Source: Roseibium porphyridii (GTDB lineage Bacteria; Pseudomonadota; Alphaproteobacteria; Rhizobiales; Stappiaceae). Taken from it: DNA of 64,000 nt. The position numbers and the translations under genes are program-made. Shown here piece after piece: positions 10,185-17,886 of this stretch; the first letter of the stretch is position 1; each line of letters starts with the position of its first letter. The notes below the pieces were generated by a model. That model had not been told where the DNA came from. It made no database searches and saw nothing but the letters and a program-made list of their open reading frames with translations. The stretch covers positions 3,204,001 to 3,268,000 of the forward strand of contig NZ_CP120863.1 in assembly GCF_026191725.2 (NCBI RefSeq). The letters are read 5' to 3'.

Positions 10185-10733
10185 TCAGTCAGAAAAACCG
10201 CTCTGGTCGTGTTCGATCTCTTGATGTGCGTCAATGACCTGTCGTGCGACTTCAAAAGCAAATCCGGCTCGGCACAATGCAGCAAGATCCTTATCCCGGC
10301 GCTGATCACGGTCCGCGGCTTTGCGAAACGGACCAAGACGTCGCCGGCGTGCAAATGCGATCGCTGCCTGAAGCTCAGCTTCATCATCACTTTCAAGCAC
10401 GTTCTGAAGTATGTCGCGGTCAACGCCCTTGGCGATCAGTTGCGCTTCAATCTTGCGTTTGGATCCTCCACGCCGACGTAAGCTGGCTGCCTTTGTCTCA
10501 GCGTAATGAAGATCATTGATCAGGCCGGTCTCGACACACAATGAGACAACGCGGTCAATCATTGGCTCGTAGTCTTGCGGCTCCAACTCAAGGCTGCGAC
10601 AGGCTTTTGAGACCTTGCGTTGCAGAACCCTGCGAAGATTGGCTGCAGATGATGCATAACGCTCCAGGTAATGAAGCGCCGAACGCTTCAATCGTTCTTC
10701 GGTCGGTTTCTTGTAGCGCGCTTTAGCCTGCAT
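10185..10733 (-). CDS. recX: RecX regulatory protein
   Basis: 182 residues from the ATG at 10733. The family core is visible: helical repeats with ALHYLERYASSAANLRRVL near the N-terminus, then LINDLHYAETKAASLRRRGGSKRKIEAQLIAKGV and a C-terminal Arg-rich helix. RecX binds RecA filaments and blocks or modulates recombination and SOS induction. recX is often beside recA, but here it is the last gene of the holB-tatD-MBL housekeeping run, overlapping the MBL gene by 11 bases, so it is likely co-transcribed with them. A longer start at 10790 would overlap the upstream gene by 68 bases and is less likely. Confidence 0.82.
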   Translation of the reverse strand: MQAKARYKKPTEERLKRSALHYLERYASSAANLRRVLQRKVSKACRSLELEPQDYEPMIDRVVSLCVETGLINDLHYAETKAASLRRRGGSKRKIEAQLIAKGVDRDILQNVLESDDEAELQAAIAFARRRRLGPFRKAADRDQRRDKDLAALCRAGFAFEVARQVIDAHQEIEHDQSGFSD

Positions 10734-11559
10734 AGTCCGACAAGGCAAACTCGTCGTGGGCATCGTCCAGAACCAGCTGCAGTCCATCATAGGCCGGTTC
10801 TATGCCAGCCGGCAGTTCATCGCACAAAGTTCTGTAGTCCAAGTCATTGTGAAGATTGGTGAAAACAGCTTTTTTGGGAGCCAACCTCTTTGTCCATTCA
10901 AGTGAGACCTGAAGGCAGAAATGGCTAGGGTGTGGTCGTCGTCGCAAGCAATCGAGAACCAGAATGTTCAGATCTTTCAGTGCTTTCTCGCTCTTTTCCG
11001 GAATATCGGAAACGTCCGGAACGTAAGCAAGGCCGGAGGTTTTGAACCCCAGTGCATTGATTTCACCATGAACGACTTCAATCGGTTCGAAGCTTATTGT
11101 TCCCCCAGCGCCGGAGACTTCGATAGGCTTCCCGATTTGAATTGGTTGATGCTCAAGGATAGGCGGGTAATTGGAGCCCTTGGGTGTTTCGAAGCAATAT
11201 GAAAACGCAGAATGAACTCTTCCATAGGTTTCCAAGTCCATGTAAACGTTAGTTTTTTTGCCGCTCTTGACCCAGAAGCCGCGCAAATCGTCAATTCCGT
11301 GTACGTGATCGGCATGAGCATGGGTGTATAGGACCGCATCGACGTTCTGCACATTAGCTGCCAATAGCTGGTGCCTCAGGTCTGGTCCAGTATCAATCAA
11401 CACGGTTGTGCACTTGTTGTCCACACGCTTTTCCACAAGGATTGCACAGCGCAGACGTCGATTCCTCGGCTCACCTGGGTCACAATCGCCCCAGTCGTTG
11501 CCGATGCGTGGCACGCCGCCAGATGACCCGCATCCCAAAATGGTCGCGGTTACCGTCAT
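10723..11559 (-). CDS. MBL-fold metal-dependent hydrolase (PhnP-like)
   Basis: 278 residues. It starts with the beta-strand ATILGCGSSGGVPRIG typical of the PhnP/RNase Z-like branch and carries the metal motif THAHADHVHGID near residue 78, with further His and Asp ligands downstream (VVHGEIN, VLDCLRRRPHPSHF). Members hydrolyse phosphodiester bonds, for example phosphoribosyl 1,2-cyclic phosphate in PhnP; the substrate here is unknown because no phosphonate genes are present. It overlaps tatD by 4 bases (ATGA). This MBL gene next to tatD is a common alphaproteobacterial arrangement. Confidence 0.85.
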   Translation of the reverse strand: MTVTATILGCGSSGGVPRIGNDWGDCDPGEPRNRRLRCAILVEKRVDNKCTTVLIDTGPDLRHQLLAANVQNVDAVLYTHAHADHVHGIDDLRGFWVKSGKKTNVYMDLETYGRVHSAFSYCFETPKGSNYPPILEHQPIQIGKPIEVSGAGGTISFEPIEVVHGEINALGFKTSGLAYVPDVSDIPEKSEKALKDLNILVLDCLRRRPHPSHFCLQVSLEWTKRLAPKKAVFTNLHNDLDYRTLCDELPAGIEPAYDGLQLVLDDAHDEFALSDYAG

Positions 11560-12362
11560 TGGGCGGCTACCTGGGTGAGCTTTGCAGGATTTGGCACCTT
11601 CTTGAACAAACGAAAGAAGTTTTCAGTCGTTTGGCGCGCAATTTCAGCTTCGGAAACACCCCGTGTTTCGGCCAAAACGGCTGCGGTCATAGCGGTATAG
11701 GCCGGCTCGTTGCGCTTTCCGCGCCTGGGCTGCGGTGCCAAATAAGGCGCGTCGGTTTCTACAAGCAAACGGTTTGCAGGCAGGTCGCGCGCGATATCGC
11801 GCAACTCTTCTGAGCGTTTAAATGTCAAAATACCGGAGAAGGAAACGTAAAGCCCGAGTTCAATACCCGTGAGGGCAAGGTCGCGCCCGGACGAAAAGCA
11901 GTGAAGAAGAGCTGGAAATGGCCCCTTCCCCATCTCTTCACGCAAGATGGCGGCCATGTCTTCATCAGCGTCTCTTGCGTGAATGACCAAGGGCAACCCT
12001 GTTTGCCGAGAGGCTTCGATATGGACGCGCAGCCCTTCGGCCTGGGCCTCTCTTGGCGCCTTGTCATAGAAGTAGTCGAGACCTGCTTCGCCGATCGCGA
12101 CCACCTTAGGGTGGGCAGCAAGGCGCACAATTTCGTCAACCGGTATACCGCGCTCTGTGCCTGCGTTGTGCGGATGCGTCCCGACGGAGCAGTAGACATT
12201 GTCGAACTCCTCGGCAATGGCGCGCACCTGATCAAATTTCCGCACATGGGTACAGATTGTGACCATCAATTCGACACCAGCGGCCTTTGCTCGCGCGATC
12301 AGTTCGGAACGTTCGCCGTCAAAGTCGGGAAAGTCGAGATGGCAATGGCTGTCAACAAGCAT
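11556..12362 (-). CDS. tatD: TatD-family metal-dependent deoxyribonuclease
   Basis: 268 residues, full length for the family. Metal ligands of the amidohydrolase-type TIM barrel are visible: DSHCHLDF at residue 4, GEAGLDYFY near 93, VIHARDADED near 128, LLHCFSSG near 154 and ETDAPYLAPQ near 203. TatD enzymes are 3'-5' exonucleases that act on DNA damage or during DNA degradation. Gene order follows the holB/tatD cluster of alphaproteobacteria. The start codon is preceded by GGAA. Confidence 0.92.
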   Translation of the reverse strand: MLVDSHCHLDFPDFDGERSELIARAKAAGVELMVTICTHVRKFDQVRAIAEEFDNVYCSVGTHPHNAGTERGIPVDEIVRLAAHPKVVAIGEAGLDYFYDKAPREAQAEGLRVHIEASRQTGLPLVIHARDADEDMAAILREEMGKGPFPALLHCFSSGRDLALTGIELGLYVSFSGILTFKRSEELRDIARDLPANRLLVETDAPYLAPQPRRGKRNEPAYTAMTAAVLAETRGVSEAEIARQTTENFFRLFKKVPNPAKLTQVAAQ

Positions 12363-12494
12363 GAAATTTCCAAGATGGTTGTATTAGAGGTCGCAACACA
12401 GTGATTCAGCAGGCCTTGATACAGGGAAACAGACAAGATCCCAAGAGGCAGATTTGGCAATGGTCACGGACAACGACAGGTGTCAGAAAAGACA

Positions 12495-13580
12495 TTACGT
12501 AAAGGGCTTGCCTTGGCTGGATGCTGCTCTGAGGGAGAGAAAGAAGTCCAGCACAACTTGTTTTCGGTCGAGATTGAGCGCATCTGCATCTCGGATTGCC
12601 TGGTTTGTTTTTTCGCTGAGCTCAACAAATCCATATGCGTTCCGAACACTGGAACTGACATCCCGGCGCATGCATTCATGAAGCCAGGCCTGGGCCATGT
12701 GCTGGAAGCTCTCCCAGTTATCTGCCTGGCCACGTGCTGCAACAACGTCAGCCAAAGCGTGAACGGCGGCGAGATCAACCTGTGCACCCTGGTTGGCAAG
12801 TTTCTTCATGCCCTTGGCAATCGCAAGACCATCGCCGGACAAAAGCGTAATTGCCGACCGCAGGCTTCCATCCGCAGCCTCAGCAAGCTCTGCCAGGTCA
12901 TTACCTGATGGAACAAGATCAGGCGCAAGGTCTGCCAAACCGCTTCCGATTTCTTCTGGCGACAGTGTTGCAAGATCCAGCCGGCGGCAACGCGAACGGA
13001 TGGTTGGCAACAAACGCCCCGGCGCATGACTGAGTACCAGAAACAGGCACCGCGCGGGTGGCTCTTCCAGTATTTTCAGCAGTGCGTTGGCGGAACTTAT
13101 GTTCATGTCATCGGCGGCGTCGACAATACAAATGCGCCATGCCTTTGCAGAGGCGGTGGTTCCGAAGAATGAAACGGTTCTCCGGACCTCATCGACGGGC
13201 AGGTCGGATTTGAACCGTTTTCCTTTTTCATCCCAGGGCCTGCGCAAATGCAGAATGTTCGGGTGGCCGCCTGCTGACAATTGTCTGGAAACAGGATTAT
13301 CCTCTGACACAGACAGGTCTTTTGCAGCTGTCACCGAAGGCCCGAAACGGTCCGGGTTTGCGATGACGAAACGGGCAAACCGAAATGCCAGCGTGGCCTT
13401 GCCGATCCCCTTTGGCCCGCCGAGGATCCAGGCATGGTGCAACCGTTCGGACCTGTAGGCCTCAAGCAACGCTGCTTCAGTCCTGGAGTGCCCGATGAGT
13501 CGATCTCTTTCATGGGGCAATGGATACCCGGAGATCGCATCAACTTCCGGTATCTCGACCGGTTCGTTTCTACGAGCCAT
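12495..13580 (-). CDS. holB: DNA polymerase III delta-prime subunit
   Basis: 361 residues. AAA+ clamp-loader subunit: P-loop-like HAWILGGPKGIGKATLAFRFARF near residue 49 (shortened HAWILGGPKGIGKATL), the sensor region IVDAADDMNISSANALLKILEEPP and LVLSHAPGRLLPTIRSRC (SRC motif near residue 203). It pairs with DnaX and HolA to load the sliding clamp. The start shares one base with the tmk stop. In related genomes metG commonly lies between holB and tatD; here there is only a 132-bp gap. Confidence 0.93.
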   Translation of the reverse strand: MARRNEPVEIPEVDAISGYPLPHERDRLIGHSRTEAALLEAYRSERLHHAWILGGPKGIGKATLAFRFARFVIANPDRFGPSVTAAKDLSVSEDNPVSRQLSAGGHPNILHLRRPWDEKGKRFKSDLPVDEVRRTVSFFGTTASAKAWRICIVDAADDMNISSANALLKILEEPPARCLFLVLSHAPGRLLPTIRSRCRRLDLATLSPEEIGSGLADLAPDLVPSGNDLAELAEAADGSLRSAITLLSGDGLAIAKGMKKLANQGAQVDLAAVHALADVVAARGQADNWESFQHMAQAWLHECMRRDVSSSVRNAYGFVELSEKTNQAIRDADALNLDRKQVVLDFFLSLRAASSQGKPFT

Positions 13581-14266
13581 CAGGAGGCTGCCTCTGCCTT
13601 GTCGGTAAAGGTTTCTGTGCGCTCGAGTTCTTGTTGAAAAGCATTTAGCACTGCGTTTCGGATGGAAGATTCCACCTGGTCAGTATCTTGCTGACCGTCA
13701 ATGACAGCAAATCGGTAATCTTCTTCCTTTGCCAGTGCCAGAAAAAGCTGCCGTCTGCGTTCGTGGACCGTGAGGGCTTCGCCCTCGAACCGGTCAGGTC
13801 CGCCACTGGCGTCTGTCTCAGAGCGTTGAACAACCCTTTTGAGCCCGACGTCAGCAGGAACATCGATCAGGATCGTCAATTCCGGATAAACGCCTGCAAC
13901 AGCGGCGGTTTCCAACAATTTGAGATAGTCGGGATCAACACCGGCTTCACCCTGATAGACTCGCGTTGAATCGGCGTACCGGTCACACAGTACCCAGGTT
14001 CCCTGTTCCAAGGCAGGCCGTATGGTCGTATCGACGTGGTCTGCGCGGGCGGCCGCAAAAAGCATGGCTTCCCCCCTTGGGCCGAGTTCTCTGGCTTCGC
14101 CGGAAAGCAGCAGCGCCCGGATTTTTTCTGCGCCCGGAGACCCTCCAGGTTCACGGGTCACGACAACCTTTATTCCGCAGCTTTCCAGAAAGGTCTTCAA
14201 GCGGGCAATCTGAGTTGACTTCCCTGCCCCCTCACCGCCTTCGAATGTAATAAAGTGTCCCGCCAC
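13580..14266 (-). CDS. tmk: Thymidylate kinase
   Basis: 228 residues. N-terminal P-loop FEGGEGAGKSTQ (about residue 8), the DR(Y/H) motif CDRYADSTRVYQG near residue 95 and the LID region VHERRRQLFLALAKEE. Converts dTMP to dTDP for DNA synthesis. Coupled to holB (1-base overlap), as in many alphaproteobacteria. It lies 93 bp downstream of the S11 homologue on the same strand. Confidence 0.95.
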   Translation of the reverse strand: MAGHFITFEGGEGAGKSTQIARLKTFLESCGIKVVVTREPGGSPGAEKIRALLLSGEARELGPRGEAMLFAAARADHVDTTIRPALEQGTWVLCDRYADSTRVYQGEAGVDPDYLKLLETAAVAGVYPELTILIDVPADVGLKRVVQRSETDASGGPDRFEGEALTVHERRRQLFLALAKEEDYRFAVIDGQQDTDQVESSIRNAVLNAFQQELERTETFTDKAEAAS

Positions 14267-14359
14267 CTTGGCTCTGGCTCCGCAGACTGTGTCGATCTTT
14301 AAAGTTCTTCGGTGGTCTTTTAACAGCTAATCTAAAGTGTGTGGACTGGTCCTGAAAAT

Positions 14360-15565
14360 TTATCCAATCCAGCCGAACAGCAGCTCCTGCAATCCGTCAA
14401 TTGCACGCGAGAAAAGCGTCCCTTCGGCAACAGACTGCCCGGTCACGACAGGAGCGCGATATACAATACCGTCTTTGCCGATAACCCTGATTTCGCCTGC
14501 TTTGGTGCCTTCCTCCACGGGTGCTTGCAAAGGACCTTCGTAGACGACACGAATGCGATATTCGAGTGTTTCACCATTTGGCAAAAGCACATCGATATTT
14601 CTGGTAGAAACGAGCGGAACAGTGCTTTCCACGCCGCCATGGACACGGCCGTCGGCAATCGTTTCACCAGCGGTAAACACGGTTTTGACGATGAAATAGT
14701 CCCAGGCGCCTTCAAGGACTTCTTTCAATGTCTGAAGCCTGTGCTTGTCAGAAGTGAGACCTGCGACGGACGCAATCACGCGTCGGCCGTTTCTATCCAC
14801 CGACCCAAGACCGGAGAAGCCGTCATTGGGATCGTTGCCGCCACCCAATCCGTCGAGATTGCGAATTTCGCCCAGCAGTGGGTTCTTGTTGCGTTGAAAG
14901 ATCTTGTTCCATGTGAATTCCGGTATCGCAAACATGGGGTAAAGATCGTCGTGTTCCTCAACGAGGTATTCTCCCAGCCGGGCTTGATCGCGTACCGTGG
15001 TCTGGCTCGGAACTTCAGGATAACCGGTGGGATTGGCAAACTTGCTGTTTGTCATTCCGATCGTTTGAGCCAGATCGGTCATTCGTTTTGAAAAAGCATC
15101 TTCGGAACCATCCAGGCACTCGGCCAGGATAATCGCCGAATCGTTGCCATTGTGGACCAAAAGACCTTTCAAAAGGTCTTCTACCGAGATTTCCGATTTG
15201 ATTGCCGCGAACATGGTTGCGCCCCGTCCGGAGGGAGCCCCCCCGCTGCGCCATGCATGTTCACTGACCTTGCACAATTGATCCAGTTTGAGCTCGTCGT
15301 CTTTCAGAGCTTTGAAGACTGTCGCCGCGGTCATGACCTTGACCAGCGCACCAGGCGCAAAGGGTTTGTCCGGCTCTTTTGCAAAAAGGATTGTTCCGGA
15401 CCCGGGCTCAAACAAAAATGCCATCGGCGCTTTGGTGACGATGGTTTCGGCAGCATTTGCGATACTCGGAAAACCAGTCAGGCTTCCAAGCGACGCAAGC
15501 ACGAGCGCACGCATGGGCAAGCGTATCAACTTTGGAAAATGGGTCTTGCAGAACCTAAGCCACAT
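14360..15565 (-). CDS. S11 D-Ala-D-Ala carboxypeptidase homologue lacking catalytic residues
   Basis: 401 residues, full length and with the expected fold: signal peptide (cleavage near SIANAAE, residue 39), transpeptidase-like domain, and a C-terminal beta domain plus amphipathic tail (LQELLFGWIG). In active enzymes SxxK holds the nucleophile. Here the motif region reads PGALVKVMT: Ala73 replaces Ser while Lys76 remains. The SxN motif reads NGN (residues 139-141), and the KTG motif reads GGG (241-243, after DGL). All three changes are clear in the codons (for example GCG for Ala73), with no frameshift. It is therefore predicted to be an inactive peptidoglycan-binding or scaffolding protein. 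It sits between tmk and rlpA, where an active dac gene is usual. The N-terminus is uncertain (15565 or 15514); neither has a good RBS. Confidence 0.85.
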   Translation of the reverse strand: MWLRFCKTHFPKLIRLPMRALVLASLGSLTGFPSIANAAETIVTKAPMAFLFEPGSGTILFAKEPDKPFAPGALVKVMTAATVFKALKDDELKLDQLCKVSEHAWRSGGAPSGRGATMFAAIKSEISVEDLLKGLLVHNGNDSAIILAECLDGSEDAFSKRMTDLAQTIGMTNSKFANPTGYPEVPSQTTVRDQARLGEYLVEEHDDLYPMFAIPEFTWNKIFQRNKNPLLGEIRNLDGLGGGNDPNDGFSGLGSVDRNGRRVIASVAGLTSDKHRLQTLKEVLEGAWDYFIVKTVFTAGETIADGRVHGGVESTVPLVSTRNIDVLLPNGETLEYRIRVVYEGPLQAPVEEGTKAGEIRVIGKDGIVYRAPVVTGQSVAEGTLFSRAIDGLQELLFGWIG

Positions 15566-15640
15566 GAGTCCGCTTGCTCTTTATGTGCAAAACGGTCTCG
15601 AGCGGAAACCGGCTGGCGATGGACCAGCCGTGTGTCCGTG

Positions 15641-16777
15641 CTAGTTTCCGTTTCGGGAATTGGCTGCCAGTTGCCGCATGGACAGGCCTTGACCTGACAC
15701 ATGCGTCAGTGCTGCGTGCGCATCCGAAATCCGCTTGTTTGCAGCAAATGAGGAGATTGCGCTGCCGCCAACCAGGCCAGTCGGCTGTGCCGGTGCGGGT
15801 ACTCGCAAAACACCGAGTGTACCTGTTGCCGGTGCACCCGATGGTGAATAGGCGGATTCAACTGGCTTGAAGCTGTTGTTGGACGCAACCTTGATTGTCT
15901 GATTGCCGGATTCAAACGCAATCGCAGGATCAAAGGCAACGGCAACGCGTTGCGCCGAAAGCGTGCGTGACGCAGTGACTGATGTCGGTGCGAGATAAGG
16001 TCTTGGCCCCGGTGCAGGAACTCGTCCGTTGAAAACGACCGGCGGTGTCGCCTGAGGTTCGGCAAGTGCAAGCAATGTGCCTGGGCGCGTTGCACCCGGC
16101 TGTACAGCTCCTGGTCCTTGATAGCTTGCCATCAGGTATTCTTCATCCTGACCGTGAAGTGGTGCGCGGCCAACATATTCGACCTTCACCTTGCCAACGC
16201 CGGACGTTTTGGTGTCGAGCATGGTTGCAACACGTTCAGAAAGGTCAATCACGCGGTTTCCGTGGAAGGGTCCACGGTCGTTGACACGAACAATCATTGA
16301 TCGTCCGTTGGCGACGTTCGTCACGCGGGCATAAGATGGAAGCGGCATTGTTGTGTGAGCGGCCGTAAGCGCATTCCGGTCGAAGATTTCACCATTGGCC
16401 GTCTTGCGGCCGTGGAAGGTCGGGCCATACCATGAGGCAAGTCCGGTTTTCCGATAGTTGGGGTCTTCTTTCGGGTAGTACCATTTTCCGGCAATCTTGT
16501 ATTTCTTGCCGACGACATAGCGTCCACCGCCCTTCGGTACGGGCTTGCCTTGTGCAACCATACGCGGGCTGGCTTTTACGCCATATTTTTTAGGACTGAA
16601 TTTTGCTTTTTGTTCGGTCGGGGCAGAACTGCAGGCGGCCAAAGCCGACACGGCTGCCAGGGTTACCAACCCGGCGCACACCTGAGACCAGATCGATCTG
16701 GCTGGACGTTCATCCTTTTCAGGTACCCCTAAAGACGATCCCGCGGTTTTGCAGGTCATTTCGCCTATCCCTTGCAT
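15641..16777 (-). CDS. rlpA: RlpA-like lipoprotein, septal lytic transglycosylase family
   Basis: 378 residues. A long N-terminus precedes the lipobox (ALAACSS, near residue 49). The double-psi beta-barrel of RlpA follows: GLASWYGPTFHGRKTANGE, ALTAAHTTMPLPSYARVTN, VRVNDRGPFHGNRVIDLS, with the catalytic Asp in NDRGPF and the His in AAHTTMP. RlpA cleaves glycan strands that lack peptide stems at the division septum in Pseudomonas. The C-terminus here (about residues 235-378) is Pro/Ala-rich and lacks a SPOR domain. In alphaproteobacteria rlpA commonly sits beside dac and tmk, as here. It probably shares the upstream promoter with the S11 homologue. Confidence 0.88.
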   Translation of the reverse strand: MQGIGEMTCKTAGSSLGVPEKDERPARSIWSQVCAGLVTLAAVSALAACSSAPTEQKAKFSPKKYGVKASPRMVAQGKPVPKGGGRYVVGKKYKIAGKWYYPKEDPNYRKTGLASWYGPTFHGRKTANGEIFDRNALTAAHTTMPLPSYARVTNVANGRSMIVRVNDRGPFHGNRVIDLSERVATMLDTKTSGVGKVKVEYVGRAPLHGQDEEYLMASYQGPGAVQPGATRPGTLLALAEPQATPPVVFNGRVPAPGPRPYLAPTSVTASRTLSAQRVAVAFDPAIAFESGNQTIKVASNNSFKPVESAYSPSGAPATGTLGVLRVPAPAQPTGLVGGSAISSFAANKRISDAHAALTHVSGQGLSMRQLAANSRNGN

Positions 16778-17515
16778 ACTGCCGTCCTACTCACTGACGC
16801 GCCGGCGGCCCCGCAGCTCACGCGCTTAACCCGGCGCTTATCAGCTGTGCCGGTTTTAAAGCATTTTGATTGATCTCACCGATCAGTCACCGTGAAGACA
16901 CACTGCCCCCGCTGCACGTTCCACGAATGCCCTGTTAAACCTCAAACGTGTTACTTCAAAGTAAACCTTCAGTCGAGGGAGTTTTGGCCATGAAAACAGC
17001 CTTTGCACCGCCGAAATTGTCCGGAGGGTTGCAAGGCCTTTCCGGTCTTTTTGTAACATATTGTAATATATAGGAAAAATCGTGATTTTTCTGATGGTTA
17101 AGTGTGTTGCGTCATAAACACAGTAACGGAAAAAACGTCAAACACTCAGTTTGTGATGTGCGTCACATCCACCCCTGTCAAATCCGCCTAGGTTGAGCTC
17201 ATTGCTGATGACCGCCCTGTCACAGCAATGCTGGACCCCACCTCCAGCTTCGGCCGCCGGTTCAAAACCCTGCCCACGACACCGGACCGGCGGCCCCTAT
17301 CTTGGTTATGTTCCGGTGCCGCTCGCACGTCCTGCCCCTACCCCTGAAAGCGACGGGACCGGAACATGCCAAGGATCTCCAATCTCTTTCGCAGTCCTTC
17401 CACACGAATTTCAGCCTTCAGCAAACGCAAGCTGAAACACGGCCTTGACTTTCCGTTCAATTCCGACGAAACGGGGTTAGCAATCGCACATCCTGTATGG
17501 ATCGCAGTTGCAAAT
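16778..17515. other. Long intergenic region upstream of rlpA and tRNA-Ser
   Basis: 738 bases with no convincing gene. It holds the CRP-like palindrome at 17152-17167. A 28-codon frame starting at 16990 (MKTAFAPPKLSGG) has GAGGGAG upstream but no recognisable family; it is too short to support. A plus-strand frame at 17193-17435 has skewed Pro/Ser composition and no RBS. The region presumably includes the rlpA promoter and the tRNA promoter, neither of which I can place firmly. Confidence 0.5.
17152..17167. promoter_or_regulatory. CRP/FNR-superfamily-like binding site
   Basis: TGTGATGTGCGTCACA is an exact match to the CRP core TGTGA-N6-TCACA. It lies about 385 bp upstream of the rlpA start and about 350 bp upstream of tRNA-Ser, so no target promoter is obvious. 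A chance match is possible. Confidence 0.45.
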
Positions 17516-17605
17516 GGTGAGGTGGCCGAGTGGTTTAAGGCAGCGGTCTTGAAAACCGCCGTGCGTGAGAGCGTACCGTGGGTTCGAATCCCACCCTCAC
17601 CGCCA
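17516..17605 (+). tRNA. tRNA-Ser(TGA)
   Basis: 90 nt including an encoded CCA. Acceptor stem GGTGAGG (17516-17522) pairs with CCTCACC (17595-17601), followed by discriminator G and CCA. Anticodon stem GCGGT/ACCGC encloses loop CTTGAAA with anticodon TGA at 17550-17552. A long variable arm (CGTGCGTGAGAGCGTACC region) and T-arm GGGTTCGAATCCC are present, as expected for a class II serine tRNA that reads UCA codons. Confidence 0.97.
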
Positions 17606-17726
17606 TTCTTCTTACAGATGTCGAATTGAGCACCTGTCCCTTCCGGTCGGGTATGAAAGGCAATCAAACTGCTGACGAGTGATCGTCTGGTTTGTGCATC
17701 GTCTTTTTCCAAATTGAAAATTGAAC

Positions 17727-17741
17727 TTTCCAATTCGCGAA
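17727..17741. promoter_or_regulatory. Putative sigma-54 activator site upstream of the RTX gene
   Basis: TTTCCAATTCGCGAA (reverse TTCGCGAATTGGAAA) resembles the motif TTTCGGAATTGNAAA found upstream of three other sigma-54 promoters in this locus. Its near edge is about 82 bp upstream of the -24 element, a usual distance for enhancer-binding proteins. This copy is the least similar of the four. A second AT-rich related stretch lies at 17704-17725. Confidence 0.35.
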
Positions 17742-17822
17742 TCTGGTCAACAAGGTTAAAATTCACGGTCTCTATCTATCTGTTTTTGCTTGTTAAAATA
17801 GAAATTCTTGTTTTCGTCCGGT

Positions 17823-17838
17823 TGGCCCGGTGCCTGCA
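17823..17838 (+). promoter_or_regulatory. Sigma-54 (-24/-12) promoter of the RTX gene
   Basis: TGGCCCGGTGCCTGCA fits TGGCACG-N4-TTGCW with two mismatches and the invariant GG (17824-17825) and GC (17836-17837) at the correct 10-bp spacing. Predicted start of transcription is near 17849, 38 bases before the ATG. This supports the start at 17887 and excludes the in-frame start at 17830. Confidence 0.65.
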
Positions 17839-17886
17839 ACTCCTTTGGTGACCATCGCTTCGGCGAGTCAGACAAAGGAGAGAAAA

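Noticed and set aside
17193..17435. Plus-strand open frame before tRNA-Ser
   Set aside because: No RBS, Pro/Ser-rich composition, no family features.
17338..17766. Minus-strand open frame of 142 codons
   Set aside because: It runs straight through the tRNA-Ser gene.
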